DNA of 64,000 nucleotides from Cymodocea nodosa. Lineage: Eukaryota; Streptophyta; Magnoliopsida; Alismatales; Cymodoceaceae. The stretch lies in the NCBI GenBank assembly GCA_036874045.1, contig JAZBRI010000003.1, forward strand, positions 508,501-572,500, written 5' to 3'. A program made the translations under genes and the position numbers. The notes below the pieces were generated by a model that worked only from the letters and a program-made list of their open reading frames with translations, was not told the DNA's origin and ran no database searches. Below are positions 1 through 12,337 of this stretch, piece by piece (within the stretch, counting starts at the first letter, position 1; every line of letters begins with the position of its first letter).

Positions 1-1847
1 TTGTTCAAGGCCATTCTGAAGAAACTGTAACATTGAAGAAACAATTAAATGCACGCATACAACATGAGACACATAATGAGTTTTTTGTTTGTTTGTTCCA
101 AAGCAATCCGAATGATGATTATGTCGGAAAGGAATAGAAGAATCCTTCTTCTAGATAGATTCTTTTGTGCTTAGAGTCACATACTAGCCTGTTAACCCAA
201 AAAAAAAAGAGACTAAACCTGCTACAGTCTGTAACTGTTGTCATGCAATTGATCAGTAAAACGACTCATGCATGGATCTAGGCCCTTAATATTTAAGATC
301 ATGTCTGCATAATGAGAGGGAGGCTGTGAAACTTTCGTTAATAACCCAATGCAAAACTTTTGTCATCGCTGCATCACCAAAAGATGCGTTTGATGCATAT
401 GCACAAAGCAAGTTTTCTAATCATTCATGCCCATGCAAAGGACTAAAGGAAAAAATATATATAAACTCTCATATTCATATCGTTACTCTGTTGCAGCAAT
501 GGCCATGAGCACAAGAATATTGACATGGATTGTTGAATATATCACTTGAACTATGATAAAAATATCAAGACAAGTAATCTCCTATGCCTCAATGAGGTAA
601 CCCGAACCTCACAATGCTAAAGTGGATGTTCTCTAGGGAAACTATGGGTTTGTAGGAAAGTTGATGGATCCCTTTATCTATCACAAAATGCATGTCCTAT
701 TAGGCATGCATTCAAAAGGCTGGACATGAAACATTATTATCGATAAAAAATCACAAACTACACATAGTATGATTACATATGTGAAGTTGTGAACCATGCA
801 CTCGTAAAAAACATTCTGATGGTTACAACAATAGTGAAATGAATCCTTCGAAGTAGCTTCATCAATGTTTATGTACGAGGCATATGATAAGACAAGGATA
901 CATGGAGATGGCCTCAAGCTAAAAAGGGATTCCAATCGTTATCCAAGAGATGTAAAATAAAGGTGCCACAATATATGGGTCTGGCCAAGTGTCATGCCAT
1001 GGTTGACGAAATGGGACAAATAATTCATGAGGAAAGAAAAACCAAAGAAAACTACACATGTATCCATCCATCTACATGGTTGAGACCTCTGATCATTTGC
1101 CACATAATCATTGAGACGTCCTGTTTGCTTATTAACAGTATAGGCATTATAAAAAGAAGAGAGGCAAAGCCCAAATACTTCTAAATAAGAATATAAACTC
1201 TCTTATATATTATAATATATTTCAATAGAGCATAAAATGTCTATAAATTATAAAACCCATAGATAAAAGTATAAACTATTTATATATTATAATACTTCTA
1301 GATAGGATTATAAACTATTTGTAAATTATGATACTTTTAGATAAAAGTATAAACTATCTATAAATTATGATACTCCTAGAAAGTAGTATAAATTGTATAT
1401 AAATTATGATACTCTTAGATAGTAGTTTAAATTGTCTATAAATTATATCCCTGTTAAACACGGAGTACAAAGTATTTACATATTAGATTAAGTTTAGATA
1501 TGATATTCCAAGTGGATATCAAAAAAATAGCTTATTATCAAAATATTCCTAGGTAAGAGTATAAAAGACATATATATTCAAATACTCTAAATAATGAGTA
1601 TCAATATATACTATATATATATATATATATGATTATGCCCTTAGATATGAACTTCAACTACCTAAAAGTCAACATACTCCTCGATACAAGTATAAGTTAC
1701 CACAAAATTAATACACTCAATTATATCAGTGTACAAAATTAACACACTCCATAATACGAGTGCAACTTATCAAAAATACTTCTAGAAATAAGTATAAGTT
1801 ATCTACCGAGTGAACATTTATACTCCTGTAATATTTGACAATATAGT
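1..1847. other. AT-rich flank downstream of the pectin acetylesterase gene
   Basis: No coding exon or RNA gene was recognised. The short open frames here lack family resemblance and splice context. The segment contains an A/T-rich degenerate minisatellite (separate entry) and an (AT)n run near 1610-1631. Confidence 0.6.
1235..1450. repeat. Degenerate AT-rich minisatellite, period about 39 bp
   Basis: A unit reading roughly 'tataaactatctataaatt' followed by 'atgatactcctagatagtag' recurs about five times with substitutions. Looser copies of the 'actcctaga-taa-agtataa' part continue to about 1830. This was read directly by eye and no alignment was run. Confidence 0.7.
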
Positions 1848-4800
1848 TTATATGTTCTGGTCGCAACTACTGAGAGAAACATTTTGCCCGCAAGTTAGCA
1901 GGCAAGGCATTGCAAATAAGGTATTAATAGTGGATAGTGTTATTGGTTCCTCCGTTTTCATGTAAAATCTACAAGAGAAAGTCTTGAAACAGGTAAGAAT
2001 ATTATTATTATCAAAAAAAATTGTTGCAAGTGTGGTGATCAAGTTGAAGTTACCATATTGTTTATTTTTTGCTTGGGTGGTGAGTGCCATCTACTGCTAT
2101 CCATTGTCTGACAATGTGCAGAGCATGAATTTATGAACAGGCCAGAACCTTTTTTGCGTTGAAAATCACCAAGAGCATGTATCAGAGTTTCTCTGAACCC
2201 TGTCAACACATAGATAAACAAATTGACTTTTGTATTTTGGAAAATTTTGCACACAGTATTTTTTTACAACAATATTGACAATGAGTGTACCATTTAGTAT
2301 TTCAATTTGTTCATGGTTACAATCACGTATGTTCTTCTTGCACCTCAACCAATGCAGATCAATGTCTACTTCTTTTGGTACCAAAACATTATGAATCTGA
2401 AAGTTATCTGAGTGATTATGCAGATAATTTAAGTACAAACAAATTTGAAATTATGCAGCAAACACCAAACAAAGAAATGACCTGCCACCAATCATAGGCT
2501 GAATTGAGAATAAAGAACGGAATCTGAACACTCTTTATAGTCTCCTGAGGAAAGAAACACTGGATTTCCAGGCAAGAAAAAACACAAAAATCATTCAGAT
2601 AGATATAGTTTAGCAATAAAAACTACCCATCACCTTACCTGATCAATATCAATAAAAAATGAATAAATGCTTACCTGAGCTGGTTCCTTACTTGAGACAC
2701 AATCTTTTGGCAAAATCTTTTGCAAATCCTGAGTATGAACAGTTGAAAGAGAAAAACACATGACTGACCTCATGGATACGAGATTCCTTATAAGTCACAT
2801 ATGAAGAGGCTTGAAGCATAATTTGCATGAAAAAGAAGCATGACAAGAGAAGTAAAGAGAATGGGGAATATAAACACTTGAACAATGATGGAATACAAAA
2901 CAAAGATATAGCATTACCATGTATGTATGTAAAAAGTAGCAAGTGTAAATTCCAAATCAAAATATGTTTAACAAGTAATATAAAGCTGTGGGCCTTGTGG
3001 CTCTGATGTCCAAAGGCCCAACCAACATAAATACATACCTGGAGGTGGACTACATCACGATAAAAAGATCGTATTGTCCTTGCACCAGAAAGATCCTTGC
3101 TGAAATTAGTGAAAAAAATCCCAATCAATATAATGGCATATATTTTCCCATCAGAACGCAAATTGAATTAACAAGCATGTGAAATACATATAAGTTAGCT
3201 AATCGGTGCATGCAATCATTATGTATGTTTTATTTGCGGCAAGTGTTGCATACAATTATGACTGCAGGAAAAATCAGGAGAAAAATATCTTAGCAAAAAT
3301 TCCAAACATGAGGGAGAAAAAATTGGTCAGTTGATACATAACATAAGTTCGCGTAGGATAGAAAATAGTAATTTAACTAGGAATAAGGATGCCAGGAATA
3401 AAGAGTTGGCTAAATTTCATTGTTCCAAGTTCGGTGTTGAGCTTATTTTTAGAAGTTTGTTGGCGAAAATGCTCTTTTCAAACAAATCTAGATTCTTTCC
3501 ACTGTCTTTTCCTGTAATGTCTTGTTTTAATATTTATATGAAGTTATACATTTAAAACAGAAAGGATTCACATTGCTGACCCCATATAATAGGATAAAAG
3601 TATTGACTACATTGTTCTCTCTTTTGGAAGCTTCAATTTCAAATCAGATATCAAAGTAAAGACTGATAACAATTTCCAAATACAATTCCAAAACTATGGT
3701 TAATTAGATGAGCCAGGTAACCATTTTATTGGCATATTTAAAATACACTATAACTTCCAGAGGTATAGAAATAACACCTATCAAGAAAATAGCCCCCATC
3801 TGCAAAACACTTGACTTTGGTGGCCTTTGGTAGAAGTACATGAAAGTCATTACAATGGATAAAGGTAGCCAATCCTCCAGCAGAGCATCCAGTAAGAAGG
3901 GCCTGAGAAACAAACAGTAATTAACAAATGATTGAACCAGATACACTTTCATGTTGTAGTACGACATGTCATAGATTACTAACTATAAGCATCCATACTA
4001 AGTTACTAGCATGCATAGTAAACCATGAGCTTATATAACTAAAATTAATCACACCAACAAAACTTGTCACAATCTAAATGGTAAGACTGTATCTAGCAAG
4101 TGAAAATTGGAAAAAAGCTGCAACATATGCTATGAACAAAATGTGAATAAGCTTTTCTTCAGACAGAAAAGTCATGAAGCACGGAATTGAAAATGTTGAT
4201 TAAATGTTCATAAGAAATGACCATCACTTTACACTTGAAAATCAGCATAGCACAACCCTACTCCTTAACCTAGGCCTGTGATCAGTTGTGTAAAATCATG
4301 TGAAAGAAAAAGAAACTGTCTATAAACAATGTCATCACCTGTTCTGCATTTTTCAAGCCTTTCAAGAGAAGTTCAGCCATGATTTCTTCCCATATAAGTT
4401 GGCCTCTAAAGAAAAGTTCTGTTTTATTCTACAAGTGAAGATAATTGGGTAGATACAAGTTTAGCTGCACAACATTCGATCTAATTATGATCATCTAAGA
4501 GAGACCACAAATACAACTTATAAATGAGTTACCTGGTCTTTGCTAATAACATTTCCAGCAAAGGATGCGCCATCACAATACCGTATCATGACTCTATTCC
4601 AGTTAAAGAAATCTGAAAGAAAAGGTGTTTCAGCAAAGAAAAATAGTACTTGCTAGTAACCACTCAAACCTATAGATGAGGAGGAACTCAGTTAGTTATA
4701 AAATAAGATCTAGTATCTTGTCTAGCATTGAAAAAAATTACAATTGTGATTCTTTAAAGAATTGCATAACAAAAATTACAAAACCGTGGAACCATTTCTT

Positions 4801-6295
4801 GAAATGTCCAAAGTTTATACCAGGATTTTTTGAGCGTTCATTGCTTAGGATGCCTTGAAAAGAAAGTTTGCGTTCCATATGATACGATGATCCAATTGCC
4901 TTCTGTTTACGTAGGGCACAAGACTCTACAGTGCCACACCATCCTCCCCCCTAGAGCTCCATGAAAGTTAGATCCAACCGATAACCACAAGATAACTCAA
5001 GTTTCTTAACCGATTAGGATGAAAAGATAACACACGTATGAATACTTATGGTGCTGTTCAAATGAAAAAACAAAAAACATGTTCTAGTATTATACTGGAA
5101 CAAATTGTAGTTTATGGAACACAATGAACCTTGTTTATGTCACAACCATGTTGACGTGCATAATTTACAACAAATAAAATGTAAATAATCACATGGTTTG
5201 GAAATTCACGTTCTAGACTACTGTGGACGGTGGTTCTTGGAAGAAAGAGAAGAATATTAAAGAAGAGAAGATTACATAGATTAGACACTCCCTAAGGAGT
5301 TCCTTCATGCATAATTCAGCACCTTACATACAATTAACAAATAACAATATTGCATGCTTCTCCCTTCATTTGGTTCGAAAGCATGTTAATTTACGGCAAA
5401 ACTTAGCTTAACAATTGGAACATGTGATTTAAATTTTGCCAAAAGTGTTATTCTCCATTAATTCCTCGCAGTTCCATATTCTGAACTTCCAATCTGCGTA
5501 TGACAACAATTAAAGACCGTTGTACCACCTTACTTTCCCAGTTCACTGAATTATATTTCCGAAGAAAGCACTCATCAAGTAATATTTCAACAGCTCACAT
5601 TTTTATGATATCGTAGATTAACATTGTTACCACTACTCACCTCTAGATGAACGACCCAATTCCTCAACCCAGAACCCCATCCCCTCTGCCAGTGGTACCC
5701 CGGGGAGCTCCCATCCAAGCAAACTGCAAACAATCCCGCATCCAAGAAAATGGAATTTTTTAATACACAGATTAAAATGGAAATTAAGCTCCCACTTAAA
5801 CAAAAAAGTCAACGCACTTCGCAAAATCATTTCCTTTTTGCGGAGAGAAAGGGAAGCTGAGCGAGATGAAGCAAACAGCAAAACCACACGCATCACAAAA
5901 TCGATTTTTTTTTTTTTTTTTACACACCAGGAAAAGAAAGGAGAACGTTTGACTCCCATCGACCTATCGAAGGAAGCAGAGATTCATCCCGCATCAGAAA
6001 ATGGGATCCACACGCACATTCAATAAATCCCAGTAAAGTCGGGACGTACACGTATACCTGCGCCTTTCTGCTGTGCATTGGAGAGGAGAATGAGCTCGGC
6101 AAGTGAGTCGGGACGACGGGAGGAGAAGGAGAATGGCGGGATCAGAGGAGGGGCGGTGAACGTGAGCACGAGGGCGAGTGTCACCAATCCGACGGCGAAG
6201 AAGGTCCACTCCTTCCCGTTGCCTTGCCACCGGAAAACATGTAGTGGGCGGTGGGCGGCCATGACGGGTGCAGAAAAGGAAGTGCGACTGGGCAT
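1848..6295 (-). CDS. Pectin acetylesterase (CE13), 12 exons
   Basis: Exons, 5' to 3' on the minus strand: 6295-6058, 5723-5641, 4950-4821, 4612-4533, 4428-4339, 3902-3778, 3099-3039, 2728-2675, 2559-2482, 2396-2291, 2199-2054, 1982-1848. They sum to 1326 nt (441 aa), with every junction GT-AG and phase-compatible. Family blocks appear in order: [101 protein letters not shown]. The expected triad is Ser214 (GCSAGG), Asp310 (NSAYD) and His377 (AHCQ). The family removes acetyl groups from pectin in the cell wall or secretory path. Residues about 31-50 form a hydrophobic signal-anchor segment. The first Met was chosen; an in-frame Met at residue 12 is an alternative. The last exon is the least certain: it uses an AAG acceptor, and the C-terminus is divergent, keeping only a weak match to the usual PCxPTC ending. 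Introns hold no other recognisable gene. Confidence 0.9.
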
Positions 6296-8192
6296 GTGAA
6301 TCAGATGCGAGGGTTGTGCTCCGACGATTTTGACGAATTCCTTGATAAATTAATACGCCGTGACCGGTGGATTCCGACTCTCTCTGAGGACTCACGGCAA
6401 AGGAGGAAACTTTTGGTTGCAGATTCCTTACCTTAGCTTAATAAAAAAAGGGAAGTGAGCCTTACCGAAAATATAATTTATAAATTATTGAGACACTGGC
6501 AAATTTTAAATTCGTCGTCGATGAACAAATGGATCTTCCTTTGTTCTTCTTTTGAAAGGGAGAAACGTTGGAAAGATTCAAATCCAAATCTACAACTTCT
6601 CGGCAATCTGCAACCTGAACCCAACCCATCATGCTTTGAACAGAAAACCCATCCAGCTATTCTTTTCTTTTTTTTTCTTTTCAGCGACAAAATATCCATC
6701 TGAAACAAATTCGAATGAATCATGCTTTCAACAGAAACCCATTTGAAACTCATCCAGATCTGCCATCTGCAGCAACAAAATGATTTGCTACCAAAAGATA
6801 AGTCTTGTTTGGATGATATTTTATGATGTATCAAACAATAACAGACCACTTTTTCTCTCCATTTCACTCACGATACTCGGCTTTGCTGGTTTTTGTAAGA
6901 TGGCTTCCTTGTTAGGGTGCATGGGGGTGAGACGGCCATTGATGCCATGTTTGAAGTGTTGCAGAAGCTACCGCTGGCCTCAATTTTCTGATCTGACTCA
7001 ACTGATAAATTCCAAATAGGTAAATCAGAAAAGCTACATGTGGCAACTTAAACGAAGCTTGATTTTAAAACTCTCAAAGTTGGGGTTTGTCTTTTGCTTA
7101 AGTAGGAAGTTTCTCGTGAGAACAGAATAAATAAACTTGTCTGTGCACATGCTATCAATATGAGGATAGATTTTAATAGAGAGCGTTGGTGTTCATAATA
7201 AATAAATAAATATTGCTGGTGTCTTGTGGTCTTCCACACCGGTTGAACACCATTCTCACATCAGTTAAACATTTCGTCTTTTATTTTGCTCTCCCGCCTC
7301 TTTTCTCTTATTCAATTCAATCCTTCATCTCCCATTTTTCTCTTCTACTCTAGTAAATGATGACGACGATCTTCTTCAAAAGATTATGAATATCAATGAT
7401 AACATTTTTGTAATTTTAAAAATAAATTCCGAACACCAACAGATATTATAATCATCGAACAAAGAGAAACCACATTACTTAAAAAGTATAAATAGATGTT
7501 GACGACAAAAAAGTATCGATCCTTCGTCAAAAGGTACTAATTAAAATTGGTGCAAAATATCAAGCGTTGCCCTGAATTCTGGATTTTCAATTAAATTCGA
7601 ATTTTAATACATATCTATGTATATGTTATTACACTACGTGCAGATCAACCAATCAGGAAAATCATGATTTAATTTTTGTGAAATAATTAATTATATATGT
7701 TAAGGGTGGCCTACGCCAAATACGTTCGCAAAAACTTTAGCCAGGAATGATGAGCAGAGCGCGGGAACAACGACGACCCTCGAAGAAAAAGCACCTCATC
7801 TTGTGACATGAAGAAAGCGGGATCGAGATAGAGGGGAGGTTCCTTCCTTCCTTCTTCCTTGCAGATCTGGTGCGTTCTCCATCGATCTCTTTCACCGTTC
7901 TTGATTGGTCATTGGTATTCTTCTTCATTGCCTGGTTTATCGATTTAATCACGTCCCCTTCGGCATTTCTTCTCCCTCAGTCCTCGAAGCCACGCGACCT
8001 GACCGAAGCTTTTAGTTTCCTCGGCGTGGCCGTTTGGGAACGACCCTGCACGAACGGCCACAAACGTCGAATCCAATCCTCTTCGACCTGAGCATTTGTG
8101 TTCTTAATTAACCAATTCAATATCTATCGATCCTTCCCTTCCAATCTGACGAAGCTCTTCTTTTTCTTCAGACTGGGCACGATTATTTCAGA
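6296..8192. promoter_or_regulatory. Divergent intergenic region between two head-to-head genes
   Basis: About 1.9 kb separates the start codons of the minus-strand pectin acetylesterase and the plus-strand DUF4378 gene, so it must contain both promoters and 5' leaders. The part near 7740-8190 is GC-richer and probably includes the plus-strand leader. No clear TATA box, gene or transposon could be assigned. Confidence 0.5.
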
Positions 8193-11100
8193 ATGGCGAA
8201 GCGCCTGCATCGCAGGAGCTCAAGCACCCCTGGTGGGAGCCATCATCATCATCATCATCTTGGGTGCATGGCGGGTTTGCTTCACTTCTTTGATCCCCAC
8301 CAGAATTTTCACAAACGCAAGATGATTCACGACCAGCGGCATGGGGAAGGAAGATGCGGTGCCGGTAAGCATATATATGATCTGATCAGCACGGCTACCA
8401 ATTGATACCACCACACAGCATCTCAATATGTTGGCAAGTGCTTGATGGTTTCAATTGATACATGTGGTGTCGTAGATCAAGAGGTCGTCTTTTTTTTACG
8501 TCGATCCAATATGGGCTTCCTGCCAATATTTCATTGTCACGTAGATAGATAGATGATATAACATGTACCAATGTTCTTGCTGCTCAAAAAAATAAAAGGA
8601 TTCTTGATTACTTTAGTTAATGATTGAGCTTTCTAAACCATCCTAGTCTTCCTTTGGAGAAGAAACAAAATCTTAAGAACAAACCTAAACAAAAACACCA
8701 CCAATATCATTAAAAATACTAAGCTCTCTATGCTTATTTGTCTCTATCGATGCCTGCTTTCAGTGATGCGCGCCAGACACACAAGATACAAAACAATTGC
8801 CTTTCCAGCTGGGAAAGACCACGGATACACAAATAGTACAGCATACTTCGCAGTAAGCTAATTCAGATTATTTTTTATGATCGGTAGCCTGATTCATGCT
8901 TTTATGCAAGAGTCCCCATTTTTCATCTTCTAGCAGTAGAGTCTTGTCAATGCGGGACACTTCAGCAAGGGTATGTTTGCATGAAGCATCAACGTTTTGC
9001 AACCACGTTTTTCAATCTAAACTTCTGAATTTGTTTCCCTTCACGTGAGAAAACCTTGATTTCTCTACAGATGTTTGGTTGAAACCATGTTTTTCAAGAA
9101 AATCATGGTTTCTAAAATTGTTTACTGAATAATATGGTTTTTCTCACAACAATTCTTTTCTTGCTCGCTTGTTTGAAAAATGGCAATGTTCTTGAGACAA
9201 AGGGGTTGAACAACTTTTTCTCCAAACAGGCTTTAACCTGGTTTTAGAATGCAGTTTCTATTCGTAACAAAGCATCCTAAGTTGTTAAAAAGATATTTTT
9301 CAATAAAAATCTGATATTATGGGTTTACGGAATAGGATCCAAGCGTTGTACATGATTGTTCTCTTATTTGTTATGATTGAAAAGATGCTAAACAGATTCT
9401 GAGAGTTTGACCTAATTTTCTACTATTTTTTCGTCCACTTTTTCCTGATTCACAAAGAATAATCACTGCTCAACGTAACCACATCAAGAAGATACAAGTC
9501 CTGGACTTGCTATTTTCTGTTTGTAAGCTAAGCAAGCCACAAAATACGAGAAGTATGTCTTCAGTATGTGTATGAGTTCCCATTGACATATTAGTGGTTG
9601 CTGATGTTCTAAATGTGACTCAGATGGAAGATCAAAATGACTTGGATAAGGTAGCTAGCAAGGCCAATCTTGCATCCGTGATTGATCAAGAAACGTCAAA
9701 AGAACACAATCAGAAACATAGGAAGACTCCAGCAAGGATGACGAGAACATTTTCCATGCATCACTTGAAATTTAATGATTATCGTCTTCCAGAAGTGGCT
9801 GTTGACAGTAATGGTGCAGATGACACATTTCATCTTAATGGTATTGACACTCCTACAAGTGAACATACACGTAGATATCTGAAAGCTGCTAGTGGCGAGT
9901 TGCTTTGTGATAAGTGTGGTGAGGTATGTGGAGCCACCATTCAGATGAGCAATGAAGAGAACAATCAGTTTAATAGATGGAATTCATCTTTCCCTGATAA
10001 GCAAGCACTTCTTCAGGAAAAGCTAAATGAGGCAAAAGCATATGCCAAGGATCTGAAAGATGATTATGCAGTCAGCCTAGCAAAGAGTTTCTTGGATGCA
10101 CTGGAGTTGTTCAACACAAATAGGGAGATATTCTTGAAAATTATCCAGGATCCAAATTCTCTTTCACAGAATTATTTGCAGGATCTTCAAAATTCCCCCG
10201 TGAACACGGCCCCAACAAAATCTGGTTCATTCCAAGGGCGAGGACAGTCAAGTGGAGCTGTAAGTTTGTCCAAACAAAAACATCGAACAGAGACTGAGCC
10301 ATTTGACAAACAAGAAATGCAGCAGTTCCAGTCTGATCTTTCATTTTCAAATGACGGAACTGAGTTGAATCTTGGGCATCCAGAACCAAAAAACTATGAC
10401 ATTTCACTGAGTAATCTCCATGAGCTGAAAAAACACAAGTATAAGATTATGGCTCCGAAAAAGTTTAAGGATGTCAAGAAAAGGATAAAAGATATGATCA
10501 AGGAGAGCAAAAATGCAGTACTTCGGATATCGATGGATGGGATACTCCATAAACTTCCTTATGGCCACAAGACATATCAATATCTACTGGGAGAAAAGTC
10601 ACTCTCTAAAAAATATGGCTCCTCAGGTACTGGTAACGCCTGGTCTATCTCTAATGGTACTAAATATGGTAGGCCTCAAATTACAAAATCACGCTCTCTC
10701 ACTGAATCTATGGATAGATACACCTCTTTGATTGAGTCCAATTTAGGTAAAGAATCTAAGAAGAATGGCACTGATAGATTGAAATTGTTTCAACAAGATC
10801 GTGCCTTGCGGAATAAGGATTCACCGAGAACAAGGGCAAGAATTCACTCTCTTCCTGACTTTGATGCATATTTTTCAGGTAGAGACAGCCAATACGAAAA
10901 TCTAGATATCATCTCTTTGACGAGAACCCCATCACAACTCAACTATTTTTCCAGAGCCCCATCTACCGATCCTGGGGAAGCAATCTCTGATATTGATATT
11001 GGAGTTTCCTGCGAGTTTAAGGCGGTGGAAACACTAGCCAATGCAGAGGAAGGAACTGAACCAACGAATACTATGGAAAAGGAAAATGAACAATGTGCCA

Positions 11101-12337
11101 TAGAAGATGATGCATGCAGTGCTAGGGAAGTTCCAGATGAATGTGTACTTGATATTGAATCTCATAATGTTGAGAAATGTGATGTGTTGAATGATTTAGC
11201 AGACGGGATGATAACACATGACAATGTACATAATCCAGAGGCCAGATCTGACTTGTGTAACGGATCTGTGCAAGCAGAATCAAGCAGACTCAAACCCATT
11301 TCCAACTTATTCTTGCAGGAGAACTTAATCTGTTATCCAACAGTTTCTGATTCTGAAGGTAAAAAATTTTCTTGACAATCTTATTTTTTAACAAATTCCA
11401 CCTAAGCACTAACTGTGTATCATATGCACTTCAAAAATGCAAAAGTGTTTTTAATCTGAATTCAAGAATTCTGAGAAAGTTGAATTCAAGAAGTCTCCTT
11501 AAATCTACACTCATATTCATCATGCCTAAATGTTATTTATTACATTTAGTAGATTCACTTATATGGAAGCATATAATGTAAGATCTAAACGTGGATATTG
11601 TTTAAACAACAGTGCAATCAGAGATGGAAAATAAAAGCAATTACTCAGAGGCAGATTCTCTGGTTCATCCAGAAAATCAGAGTTCTTCAGACACCTCAGG
11701 GCTGGATGAACCTACGAGCAAGAGATTTGGCAAGGAATCTAGTCCAGAAGATTTTGCCTCTGCTGATCTCCATATTCACGTCAGCAACAAGGATGAAGAA
11801 GAATACAACTATGTATGGGATATATTAAATAAATCAGGATTGAATGAGAGTGAATTCCTAGAAAGATGGTACTCATCCGACTTACCAATAGATCCCTCCC
11901 TCTTTGAGGAACTGGAAGCTCCAAATTGTGAGCCTGATATGAACGCTTGTGATAACAACATAAATCTAGACCGGTTGCTCTTATTCGACTTAATCAATGA
12001 AGTCCTACTGGAAATGTATGATGCATGCTTTGTTATTCACCCCTGGTTATCGTGTTTCAATTCACAAGTAAGATCAATGCCCATGGGATCTCATGTTCTG
12101 GAAGAAGTATGGTCAAACATCAGCTGGCATCTAAGCAGTCAACCACTGCCAAATCCTACGATAGAGTACACAGTGAGCCGAGATTTTGCAAAAAATGATA
12201 GGTGGATGCATGTCAACCTTGAAACTGATGATATCAGCATGGAGCTAGAGCAAATCATTTTTGATGATCTTCTGGACGAAGCTATGCTTGAGTTTTTGAA
12301 TGGTCTGGATCATCACTACAATGATCTTTTCTACTGA
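8193..12337 (+). CDS. DUF4378/DUF3741-domain protein (TRM/LONGIFOLIA-like), 4 exons
   Basis: Exons 8193-8364, 8764-8852, 9624-11358 and 11613-12337 sum to 2721 nt (906 aa). The N-terminus MAKRLHRRSS...GCMAGLLHFFD matches the start of the plant family that ends in DUF4378. A DUF3741-like helical stretch lies near residues 210-264 (LLQEKLNEAKAYAKDL). DUF4378 fills the C-terminus from about residue 720 (YVWDILNKSGLN ... LFDLINEVLLEMYD ... DDLLDEAMLEF). Known members are microtubule-associated TON1-recruiting-motif proteins or regulators of organ shape; a specific role here is inference. The exon-3 acceptor is a CAG immediately before an in-frame ATG at 9624 with a weak pyrimidine tract. Exon 1 contains a run of six His codons. 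The middle of the protein is low-complexity and Ser/Asn/Lys-rich, as usual for the family. Confidence 0.85.

Noticed and set aside
8965-9240. Possible MITE in intron 2 of the DUF4378 gene, with ends like 'gtatgtttgcat' and 'ctccaaacaggc'
   Set aside because: The inverted match between the ends is only about nine of twelve bases and I saw no target-site duplication.
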